DNA of 5,258 bases, taken from positions 1-5,258 of the forward strand of contig JBMNSO010000126.1 of the NCBI GenBank assembly GCA_050945235.1. The letters are read 5' to 3'. This stretch comes from DUOD01 sp050945235. Its GTDB lineage: Bacteria; Bacillota; Clostridia; DUOD01. The notes beneath the pieces were generated by a model, which did not search any database, had not been told where the DNA came from, and saw only the letters and a list, made by a program, of their open reading frames with translations. The translations under genes and the position numbers were made by a program. Positions 1 through 5,034 of this stretch are shown here, piece by piece (position 1 is the first letter of the stretch; each line of letters starts with the position of its first letter).

Positions 1-87
1 GGCAAAACTAATTGGGGACAACCCATCGGGACAGGGGAATCAGCAAACACCCCTAATCCTTATAAGAAAAGTACACCAGGACAATGA
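1..87 (+). CDS. C-terminal end of an upstream gene (partial, frame uncertain)
   Basis: The frame starting at base 1 is open for 28 codons and stops at TGA 85-87. That stop overlaps the ATG of the next gene (ATGA at 84-87), an arrangement typical of translationally coupled genes. The visible tail is polar and rich in Gly, Pro, Thr and Asn, ending in STPGQ, so it looks like a disordered C-terminus and says nothing about function. The frame starting at base 2 is also open, to TAA 104-106, and would give a 23-nt overlap with the next gene. I prefer frame 1 because of the ATGA junction and a slightly stronger purine bias at codon position 1, but the stretch is too short to decide. Confidence 0.45.
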   Translation, partial: GKTNWGQPIGTGESANTPNPYKKSTPGQ

Positions 88-977
88 TCAGACTGTTACC
101 GCATAATACGAAAAGGGCACACACCGCCAAAATTCGGGTTCTTTTTGTAGTAATATCTATTCTACTGATCTCCCTTGTTTTGCAGGCCTTTAATTGCTAT
201 CCATGGGAGACCATAAAAAGTTATTGCGTCATGTACCTTTATAACATTAAAGAACACCGAGAAAGCGCCCTGTATAGGCGAAATATTGAGTTTTATGTAC
301 CATCGGGCATGGAAACTAAGGAAAGGGACTGGTATCCCATTATGCTCACTTTTAATGGTGACCAGTCCTTCTCAAAATATATTGGAGAGGCCGTTGAGTT
401 AACCATTCTATATACCTTCGGCCATTTTGACGTTCTAAAGGGGAGTTCCCAAATTTTTAACCCATCATCACCTTATTATAGCAGTTTCTATGGAGGGTAT
501 GCACTTTTTTACAAGGACGATCCAGGCAGAAGCTGGGGTATCCACAGCGATGGCAGGATCGATATCGATAAACTGTCCATGGTGCCCAAATTCGACATGG
601 AGCACCTGGTACTGCCGTCGGTGGGCTGTCCCCGGAACCGTTATCAGTTCGACTCCCACATTATAGACGTCCAATATGATGTACCCTATATAGGTTACCA
701 AGGCTGGGTAAGGATCGATGCTGCGATAGATATCACCGGCCTTTCCCATCTTTATGAAGGGCAAAAACATATGGGCTATATACAATACGGCAAACCCCAC
801 CCGGACTATTACACAGGCGTGGACTACCCCGCCACACGGTTGCTAGGCAGAACCTATGCACGGTATTTTGAAGAATTGGGCGGCACATTCATGCTTTATT
901 GTATGGCGACTGATGAATCCACATTGGAAAAAGTGGATGCCAACTTGCTGTCCAAGTCATCCATACACCGTAAATAA
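84..977 (+). CDS. Unrecognised protein with one N-terminal membrane anchor, 297 aa
   Basis: I do not recognise this family. A basic N-terminus (Lys10, Arg11, Lys16, Arg18) precedes one hydrophobic segment at about residues 17-36, so the protein is probably anchored in the membrane with about 260 residues outside. No lipobox is seen: the Cys at 38 follows AFN. The outer part is rich in Tyr, Asp, Gly and Pro (for example YQGWVRID and SSPYYSSFYGGY), which suggests a compact, beta-rich domain. No catalytic motif is evident. ATG at 84 is the first possible start after the in-frame TAA at 63-65. Its Shine-Dalgarno is poor (AGGA at 78-81, only 2 nt away), so translation probably depends on coupling to the upstream gene through the ATGA overlap. 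No terminator is seen after the stop. A 110-codon antisense frame inside it is not a gene. Confidence 0.8.
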   Translation: MIRLLPHNTKRAHTAKIRVLFVVISILLISLVLQAFNCYPWETIKSYCVMYLYNIKEHRESALYRRNIEFYVPSGMETKERDWYPIMLTFNGDQSFSKYIGEAVELTILYTFGHFDVLKGSSQIFNPSSPYYSSFYGGYALFYKDDPGRSWGIHSDGRIDIDKLSMVPKFDMEHLVLPSVGCPRNRYQFDSHIIDVQYDVPYIGYQGWVRIDAAIDITGLSHLYEGQKHMGYIQYGKPHPDYYTGVDYPATRLLGRTYARYFEELGGTFMLYCMATDESTLEKVDANLLSKSSIHRK

Positions 978-986
978 ATGCTACAC

Positions 987-1002
987 GGAAAGATACCGTT
1001 AT
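987..1002 (+). repeat. Direct repeat, copy 1
   Basis: GGAAAGATACCGTTAT here matches copy 2 at 1054-1069 at 15 of 16 positions (A versus G at the seventh base). Weaker similarity, with a small gap, continues for about ten more bases (GACCGCC versus GACCACC). The copies lie 67 bp apart in the non-coding spacer. The role is unknown. Confidence 0.6.
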
Positions 1003-1053
1003 AAAGGACCGCCGTACTGGTAGTAGCTCCATCCGGCGCAGGGAAATCGCCAT

Positions 1054-1069
1054 GGAAAGGTACCGTTAT
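1054..1069 (+). repeat. Direct repeat, copy 2
   Basis: GGAAAGGTACCGTTAT, the partner of the copy at 987-1002 (15 of 16 identical). It lies about 65 bp beyond the stop codon of thpR, which runs on the opposite strand. Confidence 0.6.
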
Positions 1070-1132
1070 CAACCGACCACCTTGGACTACCCATATACAA
1101 AGAAACGGTCATCGTCTATGAATAGAATGATA

Positions 1133-1678
1133 TTACATGAATCTAAAGGTTCCAATATAGGAATACACGGGTCCTTGCCTGTGTAATACGCTGCTCACCA
1201 ATGATATTCTATCTACCATAAAGCTGTTATCACCCAGGACAATATTCTTCAGCGCTTCTATCCCGGCTTGGTCCAACCTTACATCCCTGGCAATGGTGAT
1301 ATGGGGTTTAAAGGGCTTATTATCCCCTTTAAAGCCTATGTCCCTAAGGCCATGGTCGATGGTTTTATAAAGCTCCACAAGGGTTTCTACATCCCTACCT
1401 ACACCCACCCATAAAATATCATCTTTACTTCTCCTAAAAAAGCCTATGTCCTTTAGGTTAAGAAAAAAAGGCGATGACTTTTTAGCAACCTGGCTTAGAA
1501 CAGCCTTTATCTGATCCAGTCTGGTTTCCTCCACCTCGCCCATGAACTTTAAAGTTATATGTATATTTTCGGGTTTTGTGTATCTGCCGGCAATGCCTTG
1601 ACCCTTAAGGCATTCACAAATATATTGTATTTGTCCGATAATATTATCCGGAAGTTTAATCGCAACAAATAGCCTCAT
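1133..1678 (-). CDS. thpR: RNA 2',3'-cyclic phosphodiesterase, 2H family (ThpR, LigT-like)
   Basis: This 181-residue protein belongs to the 2H phosphoesterase superfamily. Family members open 2',3'-cyclic phosphates on RNA to give a 2'-phosphate, and were first described as reversible 2'-5' RNA ligases. The two catalytic HxTx motifs are intact: HITL at residues 40-43, in the context PENIHITLKFMGEV, and HITI at 126-129, in KPFKPHITIARD. Their spacing of about 86 residues, the N-terminus MRLFVAIKLP and the length are normal for bacterial ThpR. It should be a soluble cytoplasmic enzyme. The ATG is supported by GAGG 4 nt upstream, with AAAGGG further back. It is the only long minus-strand gene here and appears monocistronic unless the small ORF upstream shares its transcript. 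No terminator is seen beyond its stop. The physiological RNA substrate in bacteria is not settled. Confidence 0.93.
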   Translation of the reverse strand: MRLFVAIKLPDNIIGQIQYICECLKGQGIAGRYTKPENIHITLKFMGEVEETRLDQIKAVLSQVAKKSSPFFLNLKDIGFFRRSKDDILWVGVGRDVETLVELYKTIDHGLRDIGFKGDNKPFKPHITIARDVRLDQAGIEALKNIVLGDNSFMVDRISLVSSVLHRQGPVYSYIGTFRFM

Positions 1679-1772
1679 TTATCCTCTACCCTTTTATCAA
1701 CTTTATAATATATCTCAATAATATATCCCATACAGTTAAGCCTTGTATAATTCTATAAAGTATGTCCTTATC

Positions 1773-1781
1773 ATTATATCA
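1773..1781 (-). promoter_or_regulatory. Candidate extended -10 promoter for thpR
   Basis: On the minus strand this reads TGATATAAT, a full extended -10 element (TGn followed by TATAAT). No good -35 box is found 16-18 bp upstream, which is tolerated for extended -10 promoters. Transcription would begin near 1766 and give thpR a leader of about 88 nt, rich in A and T. It lies downstream of the terminator-like hairpin at 1807-1829, so thpR could be expressed independently of the small ORF. Confidence 0.4.
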
Positions 1782-1806
1782 TTTAATCCAACTTATAGGA
1801 TACAAA

Positions 1807-1829
1807 AAGGCAATTTATTCAATTGCCTT
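1807..1829 (-). terminator. Rho-independent terminator-like hairpin
   Basis: A perfect 9-bp inverted repeat (AAGGCAATT at 1807-1815, AATTGCCTT at 1821-1829) encloses a 5-nt loop. On the minus strand it is followed by T residues (CCTTTTTG), as in an intrinsic terminator. On the plus strand no T tract follows, so it acts on minus-strand transcripts. It would end a transcript carrying the small ORF at 1819-1917 before thpR is reached. The stem is AT-rich (three G-C pairs), so termination may be partial. The ORF's stop codon lies at the junction of the stem and loop. Confidence 0.6.
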
Positions 1830-1917
1830 CCCTGATACCGAAATCTTCATCTATATCTTCCAAAAGATGAACAAATCGTTGACCGTCTTTCTTATACTCA
1901 AATAATTGCAAACTCAT
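1819..1917 (-). CDS. Possible small ORF, 32 aa, ahead of thpR
   Basis: This minus-strand ORF runs from ATG to TGA and encodes a charged peptide (SLQLFEYKKDGQ, then a part rich in Glu and Asp, ending GIREGN). I recognise no family. An in-frame TGA lies five codons upstream of the ATG, so it is not the end of a longer intact gene. GGAG sits only 2 nt before the ATG but 8 nt before a TTG at codon 3, so the true start may be TTG, giving 30 residues. The reading frame ends inside a terminator-like hairpin. This is either a real microprotein with its own terminator, a leader peptide controlling read-through into thpR, the decayed end of an older gene, or chance. It has no membrane segment and no cysteine. 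Confidence 0.35.
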   Translation of the reverse strand: MSLQLFEYKKDGQRFVHLLEDIDEDFGIREGN

Positions 1918-1939
1918 CTCTCCATTATTTCAACTATAA

Positions 1940-1970
1940 TTATTGTTACTAAAAGTTATTGTTGCTAAAC
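1940..1970. repeat. 16-bp tandem repeat in the divergent control region
   Basis: TTATTGTTACTAAAA (1940-1954) and TTATTGTTGCTAAAC (1956-1970) match at 13 of 15 positions with a period of 16 bp. It lies between the start of the minus-strand small ORF and the promoter of the AI-2E gene, directly next to an inverted repeat. Its position and near two-turn length suggest paired protein-binding sites, but no known operator is recognised. Confidence 0.5.
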
Positions 1971-1998
1971 CATGGGTTTTGCATCCTAAAAACCCGTG
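1971..1998. promoter_or_regulatory. 10-bp inverted repeat, possible operator or stem-loop
   Basis: CATGGGTTTT (1971-1980) and AAAACCCGTG (1989-1998) form a 10-bp stem with one G-U pair as RNA and an 8-nt loop. Neither strand has a T tract after the stem, so it is not a standard terminator. It lies about 50 bp upstream of the -10 box of the AI-2E gene and abuts the tandem repeat at 1940-1970, so a DNA-binding site is the simpler reading. Confidence 0.4.
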
Positions 1999-2029
1999 AA
2001 AAATGTTGCTTATGGACTATAATATATTG

Positions 2030-2057
2030 TGTACAGCATAATTACTTATGTTATAAT
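2030..2057 (+). promoter_or_regulatory. Candidate promoter of the AI-2E transporter gene
   Basis: An extended -10 element TGTTATAAT occupies 2049-2057 (TATAAT at 2052-2057). A weak -35 candidate, TGTACA at 2030-2035, is spaced 16 bp from it. The start of transcription would be near 2064, just before the Shine-Dalgarno at 2071-2078, giving a short leader. Another TATAAT at 2018-2023 lacks a good -35 box and is less likely. Confidence 0.5.
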
Positions 2058-2087
2058 TAAATCAAAAGTTAGAAGGAGAATGGCCTA

Positions 2088-3194
2088 TTGTTTAAGCTTA
2101 AAAAGATACCCCACTTAGATTTAATCCCTATATTGATAATTGCATTTGTACTATTCAAATTAATTGATAGTATAAATATTCTATCTGAAGGCTTAAGCTT
2201 TATCGTCTCCCTTTTCAGTTATTTTTTGTGGGGCTTTGCCATTGCCTATTTCTTAAATCCATTAATGGTATTCATAGAAAAAAAATTTAAAATTAAGCGA
2301 GTTTTTAGTTTAATAATTGTATATTTGGCTTTTTTGGGAGTAACCGCCCTTGTTTTAATAATAATTATCCCACGGATAATAGACAGTGCTAAGGATATCA
2401 TATCCAATATACCCATGTATTTGAGAGAAGCCGATGAGTGGATCAATAACTTGCTTTCAAAGCTGGAGCCATATGATGAGCATGGTATCACCCAATTTGT
2501 CAGGGAAAATATTAAGAATATCGGAGATCAAATAAATTCCCTTGTAAACCTGTCCTTAAAAAATATAATAACCAAAGCAATAGATGTAACGGCTGTTGTT
2601 ATTAAGTTTATAGTGGGAATTATAATATCCGTATATATGTTGTACGATAAGGAAAATTTCATAAGAAGCGGTAAAAAGCTGTTGATTGCAGTTTTGAAAC
2701 AAAGAAGGGCCCAAAAGATCATTAACTTTACCAAGGAAGTAAACTCCATATTCAAGCGATTTATAATCGGCAAAACCATCGATTCCGCAATAATAGGTAT
2801 AATTTGCTTCCTTGGGCTGTTGATATTAGGGGTGCCCTATGCCGCCCTTATCAGTGTTATAGTAGGCGTTACCAATATGATACCCTATTTCGGCCCCTTT
2901 ATAGGCGCAATCCCCGCAGTGGTAATCACCCTATTTAACAGCCCAATAATGGCCCTCTGGGTATTGATATTCATATTCCTCCTTCAGCAGTTTGACGGTT
3001 GGTACCTAGGACCCAAAATACTAGGCGACAAGTTAGGGCTTAAACCCTTTTGGATAATCCTGGCCATAGTGGTAGGCGGAGGAGCCTTTGGCGTAGTGGG
3101 CATGTTTTTGGGTGTACCGGCGATGGCGGTTATTAAACTGTTATTGAACAGGTTTATCCAAAGGCGATTAAACTCACAGGGCAAAAAACAATAA
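2088..3194 (+). CDS. AI-2E family (PerM-like) membrane transporter
   Basis: A 368-residue polytopic membrane protein of the AI-2E transporter family (formerly UPF0118). Members include TqsA, linked to autoinducer-2 export, and sodium/proton antiporters; the substrate cannot be told from sequence. Hydrophobic segments lie at about residues 11-30, 35-60, 72-95, 165-185, 230-283, 287-303 and 322-350. A soluble helical stretch at about 97-160 follows the third segment, as usual in the family. Hallmarks are GVTNMIPYFGPFIGAIPAV (about 260-278) and LGPKILGDKLGLKPFW followed by a Gly-rich helix and FLGVPAMAV (307-347). Length is normal and no residue seems missing. The start is TTG at 2088, preceded by AGAAGGAG (2071-2078) at 9 nt; ATG at 2080 is out of frame. 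A weak hairpin with a T-rich tail follows the stop, and the next promoter begins soon after. Confidence 0.92.
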   Translation: MFKLKKIPHLDLIPILIIAFVLFKLIDSINILSEGLSFIVSLFSYFLWGFAIAYFLNPLMVFIEKKFKIKRVFSLIIVYLAFLGVTALVLIIIIPRIIDSAKDIISNIPMYLREADEWINNLLSKLEPYDEHGITQFVRENIKNIGDQINSLVNLSLKNIITKAIDVTAVVIKFIVGIIISVYMLYDKENFIRSGKKLLIAVLKQRRAQKIINFTKEVNSIFKRFIIGKTIDSAIIGIICFLGLLILGVPYAALISVIVGVTNMIPYFGPFIGAIPAVVITLFNSPIMALWVLIFIFLLQQFDGWYLGPKILGDKLGLKPFWIILAIVVGGGAFGVVGMFLGVPAMAVIKLLLNRFIQRRLNSQGKKQ

Positions 3195-3238
3195 ACAGCA
3201 CCATCCTATCTTGGTATTATTTAATTTTTTCCTTAACA

Positions 3239-3268
3239 TTGTTATACTCTTCTATTATTTGGTATAAT
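3239..3268 (+). promoter_or_regulatory. Promoter of the three-gene cluster
   Basis: TTGTTA at 3239-3244 (-35, 4 of 6 matches) and TATAAT at 3263-3268 (-10, perfect) are spaced 18 bp. The -10 is extended by TGG at 3260-3262. Transcription would start near 3275, leaving about 33 nt before the ATG at 3308. This also rules out the in-frame TTG at 3239 as a start codon, because it lies in the -35 box and would not be transcribed. Confidence 0.65.
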
Positions 3269-3307
3269 ATAGTCATAATTTACTCTTGCCAGAACGGAGG
3301 CAGTACT

Positions 3308-4672
3308 ATGACTGAACAGCCCGATAGCCAACAGAGCCAGCAAAATAATGAGGAGAATGTTTCAACGGTCATCCTGGAATGCCCTTTGAGTTATTCTCTT
3401 ACCGATGAAAACAACACCCCACAGGCCGAGGGCAGTGGCCAGGCCAGGCTGGATGAAGAAAAGCTTATGGTGATACCCGAATTTGATATTCCCTTCCCCA
3501 TCCCTTATCAGGATATTGTGTCCATAACCTTAGGCGATTACAGACTAAAGCTGATATTATCGTCAGGCGAAACCCTTACTCTCTATAATTTAGGTTACAA
3601 ATACGAGGATTTTTCAAGGGATATTACAAGGCTGCGCAACCAGGTATTGATTAAGGACTTGCTCATGGAGGAGGCATATTCCGGGGTGTCCGTCAAAGCC
3701 CAGCTCACATCTTTAAACCCCGTCACCGGTTTGTCTACCACCATGCTCTGTGAGGCCAGGCTATATGAGACAGGCTTGGTAATAATACCTGAGGATCAGT
3801 ATCCCTTTAGACTGCCCTATGGTGTTATTTTCGGCATAACCAAACAGGATTATGCCATTGAATTAGTTACAGATACCGGTGAAAGGTTTGTACTGTCCAA
3901 AATGGCAGATCAGTTTGACTTGTTTGTAAAAACCCTTTCACAGGTTATGACCAACCTATCTCTTAAACTCCAGGAATCCATTAAAGACTTGCTTGACAAA
4001 ACGAGTCCTATAAATGCCCGAAAAATTACCCAAATTATGAAGGACGGCAAGGCCGTAAAAAGAATGGATATACAAGCCGTCGACCCCCAGATTTGGCTCA
4101 AGCTGGAAGATAAGATTAATAACCACAGTATTAAAGAAGAATACCATTTCTTAAAATCCCTGGGCCGGCAGGATCGGATTTGCATTGGTATTAAAAGGGG
4201 GCTGATGGGTGATCTAACCGATGAGTATATTTGGCTTTTAGTACCTATATATGATATGGACCCCAATAAACCCGGAAATGCCGTGGCAATGACGGCCTTT
4301 ACGGAAAAGGACAAGGGCGGCGCTACTTATTTCTTTAGGATAACCGATCGAGAAGAATATAAAGGCTTTAAATCTATAGAACAGCTTAACCAAAAAACAG
4401 ATGATATAATCAATATGCTCAATTTCTCAATGCTGATGGTAAATTTCCGCAGAGAACCCATTTACCTTTCGGAAAAACAACTTAAAAACCCACGATATCT
4501 AAAATACAGGTTCGCCATAGACAATCTCCATTCCCTCAAGACTTTACGGCATCTGTTTATCGGCAGGGTAATACATTCTTCTCCCGAGCAGTGGAAGCAG
4601 GACGTTATGGATTTGCTCACATTTAACGTTAGTGACCAGTCCAAGGATAAACGATGGAATAAAAGGAGGTGA
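3308..4672 (+). CDS. Unrecognised 454-aa protein with two tandem copies of one domain
   Basis: I cannot name the family. After a disordered N-terminus rich in Gln, Ser and Asn (residues 1-17), two copies of one domain follow. The core of copy 1 is residues 46-102 and of copy 2 150-206. They align without gaps at a constant offset of 104, with about 22 of 57 positions identical (ARLxE, IPE, PFxxPY, ITxxDY, GE). Alternating polar and hydrophobic strands followed by an amphipathic helix suggest a PH-like fold; this is an inference. Residues about 225-454 form a different mixed helix-strand domain, without membrane segments or a catalytic motif I can see. The protein is probably cytoplasmic. ATG 3308 is chosen because GGAGG (3296-3300) lies 7 nt upstream and the promoter overlaps the longer TTG option. 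The stop is 4 nt before the zinc-ribbon gene, whose Shine-Dalgarno lies in this gene's last codons. Confidence 0.85.
   Translation: MTEQPDSQQSQQNNEENVSTVILECPLSYSLTDENNTPQAEGSGQARLDEEKLMVIPEFDIPFPIPYQDIVSITLGDYRLKLILSSGETLTLYNLGYKYEDFSRDITRLRNQVLIKDLLMEEAYSGVSVKAQLTSLNPVTGLSTTMLCEARLYETGLVIIPEDQYPFRLPYGVIFGITKQDYAIELVTDTGERFVLSKMADQFDLFVKTLSQVMTNLSLKLQESIKDLLDKTSPINARKITQIMKDGKAVKRMDIQAVDPQIWLKLEDKINNHSIKEEYHFLKSLGRQDRICIGIKRGLMGDLTDEYIWLLVPIYDMDPNKPGNAVAMTAFTEKDKGGATYFFRITDREEYKGFKSIEQLNQKTDDIINMLNFSMLMVNFRREPIYLSEKQLKNPRYLKYRFAIDNLHSLKTLRHLFIGRVIHSSPEQWKQDVMDLLTFNVSDQSKDKRWNKRR
4663..4670 (+). promoter_or_regulatory. Full-consensus Shine-Dalgarno of the zinc-ribbon gene
   Basis: AAGGAGGT, a complete complement to the 16S rRNA 3' end, sits 6 nt before ATG 4677 and overlaps the last codons of the upstream gene. 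It fixes the start at 4677 instead of the in-frame GTG at 4632, and suggests this small protein is translated strongly. Confidence 0.85.
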
Positions 4673-4676
4673 AAGT

Positions 4677-5000
4677 ATGGCCGGCTATAAACAACCCTGC
4701 CGCAAGTGTGATAACTTCATTCCACCTGACTCCAATACATGTCCGATATGCGGTAAAAGGGATCCCTTAATCGTAAGATGCCCTAAGTGCAGAAACCCCA
4801 TTGACACAAACTGGCAAAAGTGCAATTGCTGTGGACTGCCGCTGTATATTACCTGTCCCAAATGCGGCAATAAGACCTTCTTCGACGATTGCTGCCAACA
4901 CTGTAACAGTCCTCTGCTGGTGGCCTGCCCCAACCCAAAATGCAGATTGGAACAGCCACCCATAGGCAGTAAATGTATAAAATGCGGAAAACCGCTATAA
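4677..5000 (+). CDS. Small protein with four zinc ribbons, 107 aa
   Basis: The protein is almost entirely zinc-ribbon repeats, with 18 cysteines in 107 residues. Four units can be drawn with likely ligand sets Cys8/11/22/25, Cys35/38/49/52, Cys60/63/73/76 and Cys84/89/100/103. The first pairs repeat every 24-27 residues, and most units end in a short C(G)xxPL-type turn (CGKRDPL, CGLPL, CNSPLL, CGKPL). Cys51 and Cys72 are extra. The last unit opens with a wider CPNPKC. Such double-zinc-ribbon arrays usually act as rigid binding modules for proteins or nucleic acids and have no enzymatic activity of their own; the partner here is unknown. The genes on both sides, 4 nt and 34 nt away, are natural candidates. 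No membrane segment or signal peptide is present. Confidence 0.88.
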   Translation: MAGYKQPCRKCDNFIPPDSNTCPICGKRDPLIVRCPKCRNPIDTNWQKCNCCGLPLYITCPKCGNKTFFDDCCQHCNSPLLVACPNPKCRLEQPPIGSKCIKCGKPL

Positions 5001-5034
5001 TATTTCTATAATTTAATTAAAGGAGTGAAACAAT

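Larger units (their letters stand above)
978..1132. other. Spacer between two convergent genes, no confident gene
   Basis: This 155-bp stretch separates the membrane protein (plus) from thpR (minus). It has no clear bidirectional terminator, although the two genes converge here. It contains an imperfect direct repeat (987-1002 and 1054-1069). On the plus strand, the frame from ATG 978 is broken by TAA at 1002-1004, then stays open to TGA 1128-1130. This second segment contains VLVVAPSGAGKS, which fits the P-loop pattern [AG]x4GK[ST]. It may be a remnant of a P-loop protein or a chance match. An ATG-started 44-codon frame at 1052-1186 has no ribosome binding site. Confidence 0.5.

Noticed and set aside
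468..800. Minus-strand open frame of 110 codons
   Set aside because: It is antisense inside the anchored-protein gene, without a start signal or family resemblance.
1052..1186. Plus-strand ATG ORF of 44 codons beginning MERYRYQ
   Set aside because: It has no ribosome binding site and overlaps the 3' end of thpR antisense. The composition is not convincing.
1971..2003. Inverted repeat 1971-1998 as an intrinsic terminator
   Set aside because: No T tract follows the stem on either strand, so it is kept only as a possible operator or stem-loop.
3195..3232. Terminator after the AI-2E gene (ACCA/TGGT stem, then T-rich stretch)
   Set aside because: The stem is only about 4 bp with an 8-nt loop, and the T stretch is offset. 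It is too weak to list as a terminator.
3239..3307. In-frame TTG at 3239 as start of the 454-aa protein, adding 23 residues
   Set aside because: The TTG lies in the -35 box of a good promoter and has no ribosome binding site. ATG 3308 has GGAGG 7 nt upstream.
3910..4314. Minus-strand open frame of 134 codons
   Set aside because: It lies wholly antisense to the 454-aa gene, with no ribosome site or recognisable motif. The plus-strand frame shows the internal duplication and is clearly the coding one.
4632..4676. GTG at 4632 as start of the zinc-ribbon protein
   Set aside because: No Shine-Dalgarno precedes it, and it would overlap the upstream gene. ATG 4677 follows a perfect AAGGAGGT.
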